A stretch of 64,000 nucleotides of DNA. Origin: an uncultured Halieaceae bacterium (GTDB lineage: Bacteria; Pseudomonadota; Gammaproteobacteria; Pseudomonadales; Halieaceae). Numbering within the stretch: the stretch's first letter is position 1; each line of letters opens with the position of its first letter. This document shows positions 8,636-17,463 of this stretch, one piece after another. Under the pieces are notes generated by a model. That model did no database searches. It was not told the origin of the DNA and saw only the letters and a list, made by a program, of their open reading frames with translations. Location: contig CAJXNM010000001.1 of NCBI GenBank assembly GCA_913057135.1, positions 1-64,000 of the forward strand, given 5' to 3'. The translations under genes and the position numbers were made by a program.

Positions 8636-9331
8636 TTACGCGCGCAAAAAGTCCAATATCCAGCGGGCTACCCAAGGTCCCTCTTGGGTGCGACTAGACA
8701 ATGTCTCTAAGCCTTCGTCGGCGCGGGTATCGCCGATCATCTGCCGGCGGAAACCAATAATCTCCCGGGCGTACTCTGGGATGAACTCAGGATGTCCTTG
8801 AAAGGTGAGTATATGGTCACCAATTCGGAAGCCTGCGATAGGACAGTGGCTGTTGCTAGCGATAATCTCCGCCCCCGGCGGCAACCCCATAACTTGATCT
8901 TGGTGTGAAGCTATTAGACTAAGCTTGCCACGACCCTGCTCCGGACTATGGAGCAGCTCATATTCATGAATACCTACCCCCCAGCCATTGGTCGACTTAT
9001 CAACCACACCCCCAAGGGCGCGCGCAATCAGCTGGTGGCCAAAGCAAATACCCACGACTTTGCGTCGTTGTGCGTGCAACTCACGGATAAACGTTTCAGC
9101 CTGACGAATCCAGGCCTTGTCGTCATAGACACTGCTTTTGCTGCCTGTAATGACATAGCCGTCGACGCAGCTGGCGTCATCGGGTAACTCCCCGCATTCA
9201 ACATCCCAAACAGTGAAGCTAAGGGTGGCATCGACCGCTAAAAACAGGCGCTGAAACATATCGGGATATTCGCCGAATTGTGATGCCCACTCGGGACGAA
9301 CAGCATCGGTTTTCAATATACCTATGTGCAT
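8636..9331 (-). CDS. Class I glutamine amidotransferase (GMP synthase-like)
   Basis: About 231 residues from ATG 9331, which gives MHIGILKTDAV, the normal beginning of this family. The longer reading frame adds 37 residues that overlap the upstream region and look non-coding. The nucleophile elbow is GICFGHQL with the catalytic Cys, and FQGHPEF supplies the His and Glu of the triad. The protein is a stand-alone GATase1 domain, which releases ammonia from glutamine or hydrolyses a gamma-glutamyl bond; no synthetase domain is nearby. The natural substrate is not known. It is divergent from the PAP2 gene at 9483. Confidence 0.88.
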   Translation of the reverse strand: MHIGILKTDAVRPEWASQFGEYPDMFQRLFLAVDATLSFTVWDVECGELPDDASCVDGYVITGSKSSVYDDKAWIRQAETFIRELHAQRRKVVGICFGHQLIARALGGVVDKSTNGWGVGIHEYELLHSPEQGRGKLSLIASHQDQVMGLPPGAEIIASNSHCPIAGFRIGDHILTFQGHPEFIPEYAREIIGFRRQMIGDTRADEGLETLSSRTQEGPWVARWILDFLRA

Positions 9332-9482
9332 GATGTGTTGATTCCAAACGAAACGAAGAAGGTGGAGTGTAGCGCCGCAGATCGTCACAGTGGCAAATTG
9401 CCAAACACCAGCGGGCGAATTGTTCACAAAATCGCCAAACAACCGTCACAATACTGTTACACGAAGTCGACATGCTGTGAGG

Positions 9483-10016
9483 ATGGCTATTTTGGCAACA
9501 TTGCAACAGGTTGATACGAAACTGTTCGCCCGGGTTTTCCGACACGGCGAGCAGCGAACCCTGCTGCGTTCGATGGCAAAAATACTGTCCCGCACCGGTG
9601 ATGGTCTGCTTCATCTTGCGCTGCCCGCTCTGCTAGCCCTGATCGGCACCGAGCAATTGCCTGCCTACTGCGTGTTATTAGGTAGCGCCATGTTCGTTGA
9701 GCGCCTTGTTTACTTCGTGCTGAAAAATACCCTGCGCCGCCGTCGGCCCCAAGATTTTGTGCCCGGTTTCCGCAGTATCATTCAAGCATCCGATAAATTC
9801 AGCTTCCCCTCGGGCCATACATCGGCGGCTTTTTGTCTAGCGACCAGCACCGGCATCGTTTTTGGCGGCCCATTCATCGCTATGTATATCTGGGCCAGCG
9901 CGGTCGCCCTCTCTCGGGTCTTGTTGGGGGTACATTTTCCCGGTGATACCCTGGCGGGTGCCATTATGGGTAGCAGTATTGCCGTCTTAACCGCCAGCCA
10001 ACTCGGCCTACTCTAA
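9483..10016 (+). CDS. PAP2-family membrane phosphatase
   Basis: About 177 residues from ATG 9483; the longer frame adds 31 implausible residues. All three signature motifs of the phosphatidic-acid phosphatase type 2 family are present: KNTLRRRRP, FPSGHT with the general-acid His, and SRVLLGVHFPGD with the nucleophile His. Several hydrophobic helices place the active site at the periplasmic face of the inner membrane. Likely substrates are lipid phosphates such as undecaprenyl diphosphate, phosphatidylglycerol phosphate or phosphatidate. The next gene, a glycosyltransferase, starts 11 bases after the stop, so the two are probably co-transcribed and may share a lipid-linked substrate. Confidence 0.9.
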   Translation: MAILATLQQVDTKLFARVFRHGEQRTLLRSMAKILSRTGDGLLHLALPALLALIGTEQLPAYCVLLGSAMFVERLVYFVLKNTLRRRRPQDFVPGFRSIIQASDKFSFPSGHTSAAFCLATSTGIVFGGPFIAMYIWASAVALSRVLLGVHFPGDTLAGAIMGSSIAVLTASQLGLL

Positions 10017-10027
10017 GCCCCGTTACT

Positions 10028-11047
10028 GTGAACCTTCTCTACGGCGTTCAGGCCACTGGACAAGGGCATATTAGTCGTGCCCGCGCAATGGCCGAGGCCC
10101 TCGCCCACCACGACATCAACGTCACTTGGCTATTGTCGGGGCGGCCAAAAGATCAGCTGTTCGACATGGGCATCTTTGGGGATTATCAGCACCGACAAGG
10201 GCTGACCTTTGTGACTGAGGCCGGTCGTTTGCGCTATCGAAAGACCGCCATGCGCAACAATGTGCTGCAGTTTATGGGTGATGTCGCCGCACTGGACTTA
10301 TCGCCGTTCGATTTGATTGTTACCGACTATGAGCCCGTAACCGCTTGGGCGGGTCGGCGTCAACGTCGAGAGGTTATCGGTATTGGTCATCAGTATGCCT
10401 TTGGTGCCAACACACCTAAGGCTGGGAACTCCCTAATCCAGCAGGGTATCATGCAGCGGTTCGCACCGGTGAGTCGGCCGGTAGGACTGCATTGGGCAGC
10501 GTTCGACAGTCATGTACTGCCGCCCATTCTCGACCTTCCCGCCCTGAGTAATGAACCACCCGACGACCTGATTCTTGTCTATCTACCCTTTGAAGATCAG
10601 GCGCAGATTAGCCAGTGGCTACAGAGCTTCCCAGAGCAGCAATTTGTTCAGTATGCCAATGGCATCATCGACGAGGATAGAGGCAATGTCGGTCGTCGCA
10701 GGGCCAACATCAAAGGCTTTAAGCGGGATCTAGGACGCTGCAAAGGGGTCATCTGCAACAGTGGCTTTGAGCTTATTAGTGAATGTCTGCAATGGCATAA
10801 GCCGGTACTGACACGACCACTAAAAGGGCAAATGGAGCAGCTATCAAATGCGGCGGCCTTAGAATCCCTGGGTTACGCGTCAGTCATGCACCAACTTGAC
10901 AGCGCCCATACCCGGGCCTGGCTCGAGCGGCCACGGGAGGCACCCAAAGTGCACTTCAGTGACGTCGCCGCTCGCCTTGCCGAATGGTTAGCCAATGGCG
11001 CACGCGAGCCTATCGATATACTCTGTAGCGAGCTTTGGGACCATTAA
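10028..11047 (+). CDS. MJ1255/VC2487-family glycosyltransferase
   Basis: 339 residues starting with GTG 10028. The N-terminus MNLLYGVQATGQGHISRAR is characteristic of the MJ1255/VC2487 group of GT-B-like proteins related to MurG and UDP-glycosyltransferases. The C-terminal donor-binding half includes GVICNSGFELISECLQ followed by KPVLTRPLKGQMEQ, the usual nucleotide-sugar pocket region. Biochemical function of the family is undefined. No membrane helix is seen; it is probably a peripheral protein. It lies 11 bases after the PAP2 gene and is followed by the multihaem cytochrome gene, whose likely start is 41 bases downstream. Confidence 0.85.
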   Translation: MNLLYGVQATGQGHISRARAMAEALAHHDINVTWLLSGRPKDQLFDMGIFGDYQHRQGLTFVTEAGRLRYRKTAMRNNVLQFMGDVAALDLSPFDLIVTDYEPVTAWAGRRQRREVIGIGHQYAFGANTPKAGNSLIQQGIMQRFAPVSRPVGLHWAAFDSHVLPPILDLPALSNEPPDDLILVYLPFEDQAQISQWLQSFPEQQFVQYANGIIDEDRGNVGRRRANIKGFKRDLGRCKGVICNSGFELISECLQWHKPVLTRPLKGQMEQLSNAAALESLGYASVMHQLDSAHTRAWLERPREAPKVHFSDVAARLAEWLANGAREPIDILCSELWDH

Positions 11048-11088
11048 ATAACGCTGCCTGCATGGGTTTGCTACGCCATCGGTACGAT

Positions 11089-13344
11089 ATGACACGCTCT
11101 TTCTCAGCTGGCCATTGTCAGGCCTTGTTTCGTCTCCCCCATCTGGCGTTGATAGTCTGTTGGCTGAGCTTACCGACCAGCATCGAAAGCGCGGCCGCTG
11201 ATCAGTGGCTGGGGAATGACCGCTGCACTGCCTGCCACGAGCAACAAGCCAAGGACTGGCAAGGCTCCCATCATGACCTTGCTATGCAAGTGGCCACGGT
11301 CGATACCGTATTGGGCAACTTCAATGATGCAAGCTTTAACTATGCCGGTATTACCAGCCGTTTTTTTCGTCGAGATGATGCCTTCTGGGTCGAGACCGAT
11401 AACGCCAACGGCGAGCTACAAACCTTCAAAGTCGAGTACGTGTTTGGCGTATATCCACTGCAGCAGTTACTGCTAGCCTTGCCCGGTGGCCGGCTTCAAG
11501 CCCTGACAATTGCGTGGGATGCACGGCCGGCCAGTGACGGTGGGCAGCGCTGGTACCATCTTTTCCCCAACGAAGCGATTGTGGCCGGTGACCCGCTGCA
11601 CTGGACAGGGCCATACCATAACTGGAACACCCGCTGTGCCGAGTGCCACAGCACCGATGTGCAAAAAGGCTACAACCGAGCAACCGACACCTTTGACACC
11701 ACCTTCAAACAGATCGATGTGGGCTGCGAAGGCTGTCACGGGCCGGGGGTAAAACACGTAGCACTCGCGGAAAAACGCGCCCTTAACACTGCAAAGCACG
11801 CGGGTTTCGCCATGAGCTTGAAAGCAACTGGGCGGTGGCACCTCAAAGAGGGTGCCAACATCGCCGAACGTGTCGAGCCACTGACAAACCAACAACAAGT
11901 TGATACCTGTGGTCGCTGCCATGCCCGACGCAGTACCCTGGGTGACTACCATTACGGTGCCGATTTACTCGACACCCACCAATTGGCATTACTCGAGCCG
12001 AACTTGTACTGGCCCGATGGGCAAATACGCGATGAGGTCTTTGTCTACGGGTCATTTATCCAAAGCAAAATGCACCGAGCGGGGGTGGTATGCAGCAACT
12101 GCCATGATCCCCACAGCAACCAGCTAACAGCACAGGGTAATAACGTATGCGGCCAGTGCCACAAACCTGACCAGTTCGACACGCCCAAACATCACCGCCA
12201 CACGGCCGGTAGCGAGGGCAGTCAGTGCGTCGCTTGTCATATGCCACCGCAGCTGTACATGGGTGTCGATTGGCGCAGAGATCACAGCATGCGTATACCC
12301 AGACCCGAGCTGACGCTGAGTACTGGAGCACCCAACGCCTGTAACCAGTGCCACGATCAGCGCAGTGCAAGTTGGGCCCTCGAGCAACTACGTGGCTGGG
12401 GCGTAGAACCGGATACTGATCACCCTGGCACCCTTCGACACCGGGCCCAGCGCAATGATGTGGGGGTCTTGCCTGCACTGGGTAAGGTCATTCGAGACGA
12501 TACCAGGTCACCGATGATGCGCGCATCGGCGATCCAGGCCTATGCCCAGCTCGGTGCACCCGACCTGGCGTCAATCAGCGCGCTGTTACTGCAATCTGAC
12601 TCCAGTTTATTACGCATGGCTGCGGTTAGAGCCACTGCAGCGCTGCCCCCAGACCAGCGTTTTCTCATGCTTCGGGCACTGATTGACGACCCAATTCTAG
12701 CGGTGCGCATGGCAATAGCCGAGCAACTGGCCAGCGTTCCCGCAAATCAGCTTCGGGACCAAGATAATGCACGTCTAGTGCCCCTCTTCAACGAGTACGA
12801 ATCGACACTGCTAGGCCATTGGGATATGCCGTCGACACGGGTTCAATTGGCGACCTTTTGGCGCAACCGCGGCGACCGACAAAGGGCCGGTGACGCCCTG
12901 CGGTCGGCCCTTGAGTTGAACCCGCAATTGGAAGCCGCTCGACTCAATCTGGCCGATCTTGAGCGGGCATCGGGCAATGACACTGGGGCACGGGCTCTAC
13001 TCGAGGCAGGTCTGGCGCTCAACCCTAGCGCAGGCAACATACACCACAGCCTTGGATTACTGGAAATACGCGCCGGTAATCGGGAAAAAGCTATGACACA
13101 CCTGGCTAAGGCCGCCGAGCTGGAAGAAGAGGGCAGTCGACATCGATTTGTTTATGCCATCGCACTGCATGACAGCGGTAATCGACAAAAAGCTGTGGCG
13201 CAGCTAGAGCGACTCAACACCGAATTGCCGGGTAATCCCGATGTCTTACAGGCGCTGGTTAACTACAACCTAGAACTCGGGGCGAGGGAGCGCAGTGCCC
13301 GCTACCGGCAACAGCTGCAAGCTCTGATATCGGCTCTGCGTTAA
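11089..13344 (+). CDS. Octahaem cytochrome c with HEAT-like and TPR regions
   Basis: About 751 residues from ATG 11089, which is followed by a hydrophobic export signal ending near SIESAAA. Eight CxxCH haem-binding motifs follow in order: CTACH, CAECH, CEGCH, CGRCH, CSNCH, CGQCH, CVACH and CNQCH. The first and second are far apart (about 140 residues) and the last six are closer. After the haem part come a HEAT-like helical repeat region (MRASAIQAYAQLGAP and LLRMAAVRATAAL) and at least three TPR-like repeats to the C-terminus. The layout suggests a periplasmic electron-transfer protein with a protein-binding tail, related to cytochrome c554/NrfB-type modules. The partner enzyme is unknown. 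The haem count is certain; function is inferred. Confidence 0.88.
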   Translation: MTRSFSAGHCQALFRLPHLALIVCWLSLPTSIESAAADQWLGNDRCTACHEQQAKDWQGSHHDLAMQVATVDTVLGNFNDASFNYAGITSRFFRRDDAFWVETDNANGELQTFKVEYVFGVYPLQQLLLALPGGRLQALTIAWDARPASDGGQRWYHLFPNEAIVAGDPLHWTGPYHNWNTRCAECHSTDVQKGYNRATDTFDTTFKQIDVGCEGCHGPGVKHVALAEKRALNTAKHAGFAMSLKATGRWHLKEGANIAERVEPLTNQQQVDTCGRCHARRSTLGDYHYGADLLDTHQLALLEPNLYWPDGQIRDEVFVYGSFIQSKMHRAGVVCSNCHDPHSNQLTAQGNNVCGQCHKPDQFDTPKHHRHTAGSEGSQCVACHMPPQLYMGVDWRRDHSMRIPRPELTLSTGAPNACNQCHDQRSASWALEQLRGWGVEPDTDHPGTLRHRAQRNDVGVLPALGKVIRDDTRSPMMRASAIQAYAQLGAPDLASISALLLQSDSSLLRMAAVRATAALPPDQRFLMLRALIDDPILAVRMAIAEQLASVPANQLRDQDNARLVPLFNEYESTLLGHWDMPSTRVQLATFWRNRGDRQRAGDALRSALELNPQLEAARLNLADLERASGNDTGARALLEAGLALNPSAGNIHHSLGLLEIRAGNREKAMTHLAKAAELEEEGSRHRFVYAIALHDSGNRQKAVAQLERLNTELPGNPDVLQALVNYNLELGARERSARYRQQLQALISALR

Positions 13345-13359
13345 ACCCCGAGTAACGGG

Positions 13360-13947
13360 CTACTTAGGTACAAAGTGCAGATCGACCGTCACCGGAATAA
13401 CCCGAGCAATCGCTTGCAGACCCGCAATTTCTTGCAGTGTCGCAACACCCTCCTCAAGGCCGAAATCTGCAGCCGATAGCAGCAATGGCCGCAGGGTTGT
13501 GACGTACAAGTGGCCATCGCTGATCTGCGCCCGGACCATCGCCGACAATTCGGCGCTCTGACCGTGTAACTGCAGGGTCACCGGAATCGTTCGATCAATC
13601 ACACTACCATCGCCGAGGGAGGCGATATCATCGGGGCTTAAGGTGGCGCTTATCGTGGCTTCTGGGTAGTCAGCCACTTTGAAGAATAAATCGCGCATAC
13701 GCTGGTTACGGATAGCTACTTGTGTCTCTACCGTATCGAGGGCGATGCTCAGATTGAGTTCACCCTCTTCCGAGAGCATGCCGCTAACACCAGAAAAATA
13801 GTTGTACTCGGCAATGGCATTGTTCTTTAAGGATAGGTATCCCACCGTTGAACTATCACTGACTTGCCAAGCAGCCTGGGCAGCGGTGGCCATCGACAGT
13901 AACGATGCGCAGATTAGCCCTTTGAACCCTGTAGATAAGTCGGTCAT
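13360..13947 (-). CDS. YceI-like periplasmic protein
   Basis: About 195 residues from ATG 13947, with AGGAG eight bases upstream and a signal peptide ending ATAAQA-AWQV. The longer frame adds 84 residues that overlap parE and is rejected. The mature part resembles the YceI lipocalin-like beta barrel, with SSTVGYLSLKNNAIAEYNYF, RDLFFKVADYPEATISA and IPVTLQLHGQ matching the family pattern. YceI barrels bind long isoprenoids or related lipids in the periplasm. It follows parE on the same strand by 88 bases and ends 15 bases from the convergent cytochrome gene. Confidence 0.85.
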   Translation of the reverse strand: MTDLSTGFKGLICASLLSMATAAQAAWQVSDSSTVGYLSLKNNAIAEYNYFSGVSGMLSEEGELNLSIALDTVETQVAIRNQRMRDLFFKVADYPEATISATLSPDDIASLGDGSVIDRTIPVTLQLHGQSAELSAMVRAQISDGHLYVTTLRPLLLSAADFGLEEGVATLQEIAGLQAIARVIPVTVDLHFVPK

Positions 13948-14035
13948 CGATGATTCTCCTGTGCCATTAACTGAGACCGCCGGCCAAATATGTTTACTGT
14001 TGTTACTACGAGCAAAGAGCTCCCCCGGCCCACCC

Positions 14036-15928
14036 TCAAACAGCGATGTCCGCAAGATCGCCCTTTGATTCAAGCCATACCTTCCGATCCCCGGCGCGCT
14101 TCTTGGCCAACAACATGTCAAATAAGCTGTGGGTATCGTCGTCAGTGTCCAGTACCAGTTGCACCAGTCGACGAGTATCCGGGTCCATCGTGGTCTCACG
14201 CAGCTGCGGTGGATTCATCTCCCCGAGTCCCTTAAAGCGCTGAACATTGGGCTTGGCTTTTTTACCCTCGGCGGCCAAGCGATCGAGAATACCGTTACGC
14301 TCGGCTTCATCGAGGGCATAGTAGACGTCTTTACCCACATCAATTCGATACAGGGGCGGCATAGCAACAAAGACATGGCCAGCACGGACAAGTGGTCGGA
14401 AATGCCGGAGAAACAGGGCGCAGATCAATGTCGCAATGTGTAAGCCATCGGAATCCGCGTCTGCCAAGATACACACTTTGTTGTAGCGTAAGCCGCTTAA
14501 ATCATCACTGGCCGGATCAATACCAAGAGCCACCGAAATATTGTGTACCTCCGCTGAAGCCAGAATTTCAGCGGAATCTACCTCCCAGGTGTTCAGAATC
14601 TTGCCACGTAAAGGCAGGATGGCCTGATATTCACGGTTGCGAGCCTGCTTGGCAGAGCCGCCCGCAGAGTCCCCCTCGACCAAGAAGAGTTCACTGTGAG
14701 CGGGATCTTCAGAACTGCAATCCGCCAGCTTGCCAGGCAGCGCCGGTCCCGAGGCTACCCGCTTACGGACAACTTTTTTCGCTGAGCGCAGCCGAGCTTG
14801 GGCGCGATTAATACAGTGTTCCGCGAGCAATTCCGCTTCAGCGGTGTGCTGATTCAACCACAGGGCAAATGCGTCCTTGGCAACCCCCGAAACGAAGCCT
14901 GCGGCCTCTCGAGATGATAGACGCTCTTTGGTTTGACCTGAAAATTGGGGATCAACCAACTTTGAAGACAACACATAGGCACATCGGTCCCATATATCCT
15001 CTGCGGTCAGTTTGACACCACGGGGCAATAAGTTGCGCAGCTCACAGAACTCACGCAGTGCCTCGAGGAGTCCCGACCGCAAACCATTGACATGGGTACC
15101 CCCTTGCGCGGTAGGGATCAGGTTGACATATGACTCAGTGACCAATTCGCCGCCCTCTGGCAGCCACTGAATCGCAAAATGTGCAGCCCCCGTCTCGGTG
15201 CTGAAACCAGCGGTGAAGGGTGCCTCGGGGATAGCGGGAAAATCGGCGGTACTCTCGGCCAGATAGTCGGCAATACCGTCCTCGTAATACCACTCGACTT
15301 TGTCCCCTTTGCGCTCATCGAGCAGTGTGACTCTCAGACCCGGGCAAAGCACCGCCTTGGCTCGCAATACATGGGTCAAGCGTGGCAGTGAAAATTGGCC
15401 CGAATCGAAATAACCGGCATCGGGTAAAAAACGAATGGTGGTGCCAGTGTTACGCTTACCGCAGCTGCCTGTGACCGCTAGCGCAGCAACTTTTTCACCA
15501 CCTTCAAAAGCCATTTCCCAAATTTGGCCATCCCTACGAATGGCAATATCTAAACGCTTGGATAAGGCGTTAACCACCGAAACGCCCACCCCGTGCAAAC
15601 CACCACTGAACTGATAGTTCTTTGAGGAAAACTTGCCTCCCGCATGTAAGGTCGACAGGATCACCTCGACACCAGGCTTTTTTTGCACCGGATGTAAATC
15701 GACGGGCATACCACGACCATTGTCCGCCACCGTAATAGCGCCATCACTGTGCACAGTGACGTCAATTTGGTCCGCATGTCCCGCCAGCGCTTCGTCTACG
15801 CTGTTATCAATAACTTCCTGCGCCAAATGATTCGGGCGCGTGGTATCGGTGTACATACCGGGCCGCTTGCGAACCGGTTCGAGTCCTGTGAGGACTTCAA
15901 TTGCATCAGCGTTGTATTGTTGGCTCAT
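14036..15928 (-). CDS. parE: DNA topoisomerase IV subunit B
   Basis: 630 residues, the normal ParE length. The GHKL ATPase domain has VIDNSVDEALAGHADQI, ADNGRGMPVD and GGLHGVGVSVVNALS. The TOPRIM domain carries LFLVEGDSAGGSAKQARNR and the acidic ILADADSDGLHI metal site. The short C-terminus with QRFKGLGEMNP distinguishes the family from most GyrB proteins, which carry an insert in enterics. With ParC it decatenates daughter chromosomes. It lies downstream of cpdA and yqiB on the same strand, an order conserved in many gammaproteobacteria. Confidence 0.97.
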   Translation of the reverse strand: MSQQYNADAIEVLTGLEPVRKRPGMYTDTTRPNHLAQEVIDNSVDEALAGHADQIDVTVHSDGAITVADNGRGMPVDLHPVQKKPGVEVILSTLHAGGKFSSKNYQFSGGLHGVGVSVVNALSKRLDIAIRRDGQIWEMAFEGGEKVAALAVTGSCGKRNTGTTIRFLPDAGYFDSGQFSLPRLTHVLRAKAVLCPGLRVTLLDERKGDKVEWYYEDGIADYLAESTADFPAIPEAPFTAGFSTETGAAHFAIQWLPEGGELVTESYVNLIPTAQGGTHVNGLRSGLLEALREFCELRNLLPRGVKLTAEDIWDRCAYVLSSKLVDPQFSGQTKERLSSREAAGFVSGVAKDAFALWLNQHTAEAELLAEHCINRAQARLRSAKKVVRKRVASGPALPGKLADCSSEDPAHSELFLVEGDSAGGSAKQARNREYQAILPLRGKILNTWEVDSAEILASAEVHNISVALGIDPASDDLSGLRYNKVCILADADSDGLHIATLICALFLRHFRPLVRAGHVFVAMPPLYRIDVGKDVYYALDEAERNGILDRLAAEGKKAKPNVQRFKGLGEMNPPQLRETTMDPDTRRLVQLVLDTDDDTHSLFDMLLAKKRAGDRKVWLESKGDLADIAV

Positions 15929-15985
15929 CGGTAGTCGGCCGACCTCCTGTCGGCAGGGAACAGCGTGAATAAGTACTGGCTGTGG

Positions 15986-16819
15986 TTATAAATAACCACC
16001 TGAATCAAGATCAACTGGGAAAACCTGATCGGTAACCCGTTCGACACCCGTTTCAATGTGGCCATTGGGGTGCAGTGACAACCAGCGATAACCTGGGCCG
16101 CAGGTATCCACCTTAAAGTCCTCGGCCCCAGGCGCAAATTGGACGCAGGTGGACGGCGTCGTGAGATAGCGCACCCCATCGATACTTGTATCGCTCGCCT
16201 GATGAACATGGCCCGAGAGCACCACCCTAGCCTTGCGGCAACGATGAATCTCCGTCGCAAAGGCCTCGGCATTGGCAACACGTTGTGGATCGAGCCAGGC
16301 ACAGCCAAGGGGCCACAAGGGGTGGTGCAATGCCACCAATAAGTGTCGAGCGGTGCCGTTGGCAATGTCGACAGCGCGCGCCAAAGCATCGAGCTCGATG
16401 GCCGCTAAATGCCCACCCACTTCGTTATCCACTTGGGAGTTGAGCATGACAATTAACCAGTGAGGTGATAGCAGAAAGCGGGTGAAGAACACCTGGTCAA
16501 TGTTAGCTTCGCCACAACCATCATGATTACCCGGCAACCAAAAACTGGGGGCTTCAAAGTCCGCAAGTTTATCGGCTAGTCGGCCATAGGCATTGGCGCT
16601 GGCGTCACCAGAGATATCGCCGGTGACTAATATCGCGTCAGGGACAGATTGCCGCTCTCGAGCCACCGCCAGCACCGCATCGAGGGAAGCATCCGCATCG
16701 ACATTCAACAAACGACCACCCGGCTGGGCCATTAGATGGGTATCAGTAATCTGCAGTAGTGCCAGAGTACCATCGCCCCCAAGGGTGAACTCGCCGTTGA
16801 GAAGGTTACCGGGCATCAA
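15986..16819 (-). CDS. cpdA: 3',5'-cyclic-AMP phosphodiesterase
   Basis: 277 residues of the class III calcineurin-like phosphoesterase CpdA, which hydrolyses cAMP to AMP in the cytoplasm. Metal-binding motifs are all visible: ITDTHL, VTGDIS, LPGNHDG, ALHHPL and SGHVHQ. Its ATG overlaps the TGA stop of the DUF1249 gene (ATGA), so the two are translationally coupled, and parE follows 57 bases downstream. The same neighbours occur in E. coli, where yqiA sits between cpdA and parE; no yqiA is present here. Confidence 0.94.
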   Translation of the reverse strand: MMPGNLLNGEFTLGGDGTLALLQITDTHLMAQPGGRLLNVDADASLDAVLAVARERQSVPDAILVTGDISGDASANAYGRLADKLADFEAPSFWLPGNHDGCGEANIDQVFFTRFLLSPHWLIVMLNSQVDNEVGGHLAAIELDALARAVDIANGTARHLLVALHHPLWPLGCAWLDPQRVANAEAFATEIHRCRKARVVLSGHVHQASDTSIDGVRYLTTPSTCVQFAPGAEDFKVDTCGPGYRWLSLHPNGHIETGVERVTDQVFPVDLDSGGYL

Positions 16820-17277
16820 TGGGCACCAGAAAATAGCTGAGCTGACGGATCGCGACCCTCAGCAAGACAAAAAGCGAGTAACTCACCCAAATACCGATTT
16901 TGCTGCTGCTTCTCATCCCGTTGGTACATTTGCCGATTGGGATACGGATAACGACCCTCGAGTTGACGGTGCTGTTGGAAACCCAGCACTTCGGCCATCC
17001 GGGCATCGTGATAGAGGCGAACATGCAAGCGAACACCACCAAAAGGCTTCGATAAAGCGCTGAGATGTGTCAGTTGAAAGGTTGTCGTGTAGCGACTGCG
17101 CTCACTGACCGATAAGGTGAGACTGTTGGCGTCGCCAATACGTACCGTGCGCTCATTGGTATTCTCATAGTCAGGGAACACCCGACGCAGGCGCATGTAG
17201 TTGCTTTCGCACAAGCTGTGCAAATCAACCAGATCGACGCTGTAGCGCGACTTAACGCCGCAACCTGACTGAGTCAT
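16816..17277 (-). CDS. yqiB: DUF1249 protein (YqiB-like)
   Basis: About 153 residues from ATG 17277. The family pattern is seen in LHSLCESNYMRLRRVFPDY near the N-terminus, then RTVRIGDANSLTLSVSERSRYT and VRLYHDARMAEVLGFQ. Function is unknown. The stop overlaps the start of cpdA by four bases. Nucleoside hydrolase gene nudF, which precedes yqiB in E. coli, is absent; instead the next gene upstream is the divergent tolC. Confidence 0.9.
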   Translation of the reverse strand: MTQSGCGVKSRYSVDLVDLHSLCESNYMRLRRVFPDYENTNERTVRIGDANSLTLSVSERSRYTTTFQLTHLSALSKPFGGVRLHVRLYHDARMAEVLGFQQHRQLEGRYPYPNRQMYQRDEKQQQNRYLGELLAFCLAEGRDPSAQLFSGAH

Positions 17278-17463
17278 TATTGTAGGCCCTCCATGGGCGC
17301 AGTGTAGCAACAGGAACCGCTCCTCGGGAGCTTATTTACGGCTTTACTCGACTTCCTTCTGACACATCACAACATACTGCCAATACCAAAGCCTGTGCAC
17401 GACGACACCAAATGCTACACTTCGCGGCGCAATTTCACTGCGCACGGCGAAAAGGAGTTCCCC

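Noticed and set aside
15925-16389. 154-residue frame overlapping cpdA
   Set aside because: Alternative frame of the certain cpdA gene; no yqiA-like hydrolase motif (GxSxG) is present.
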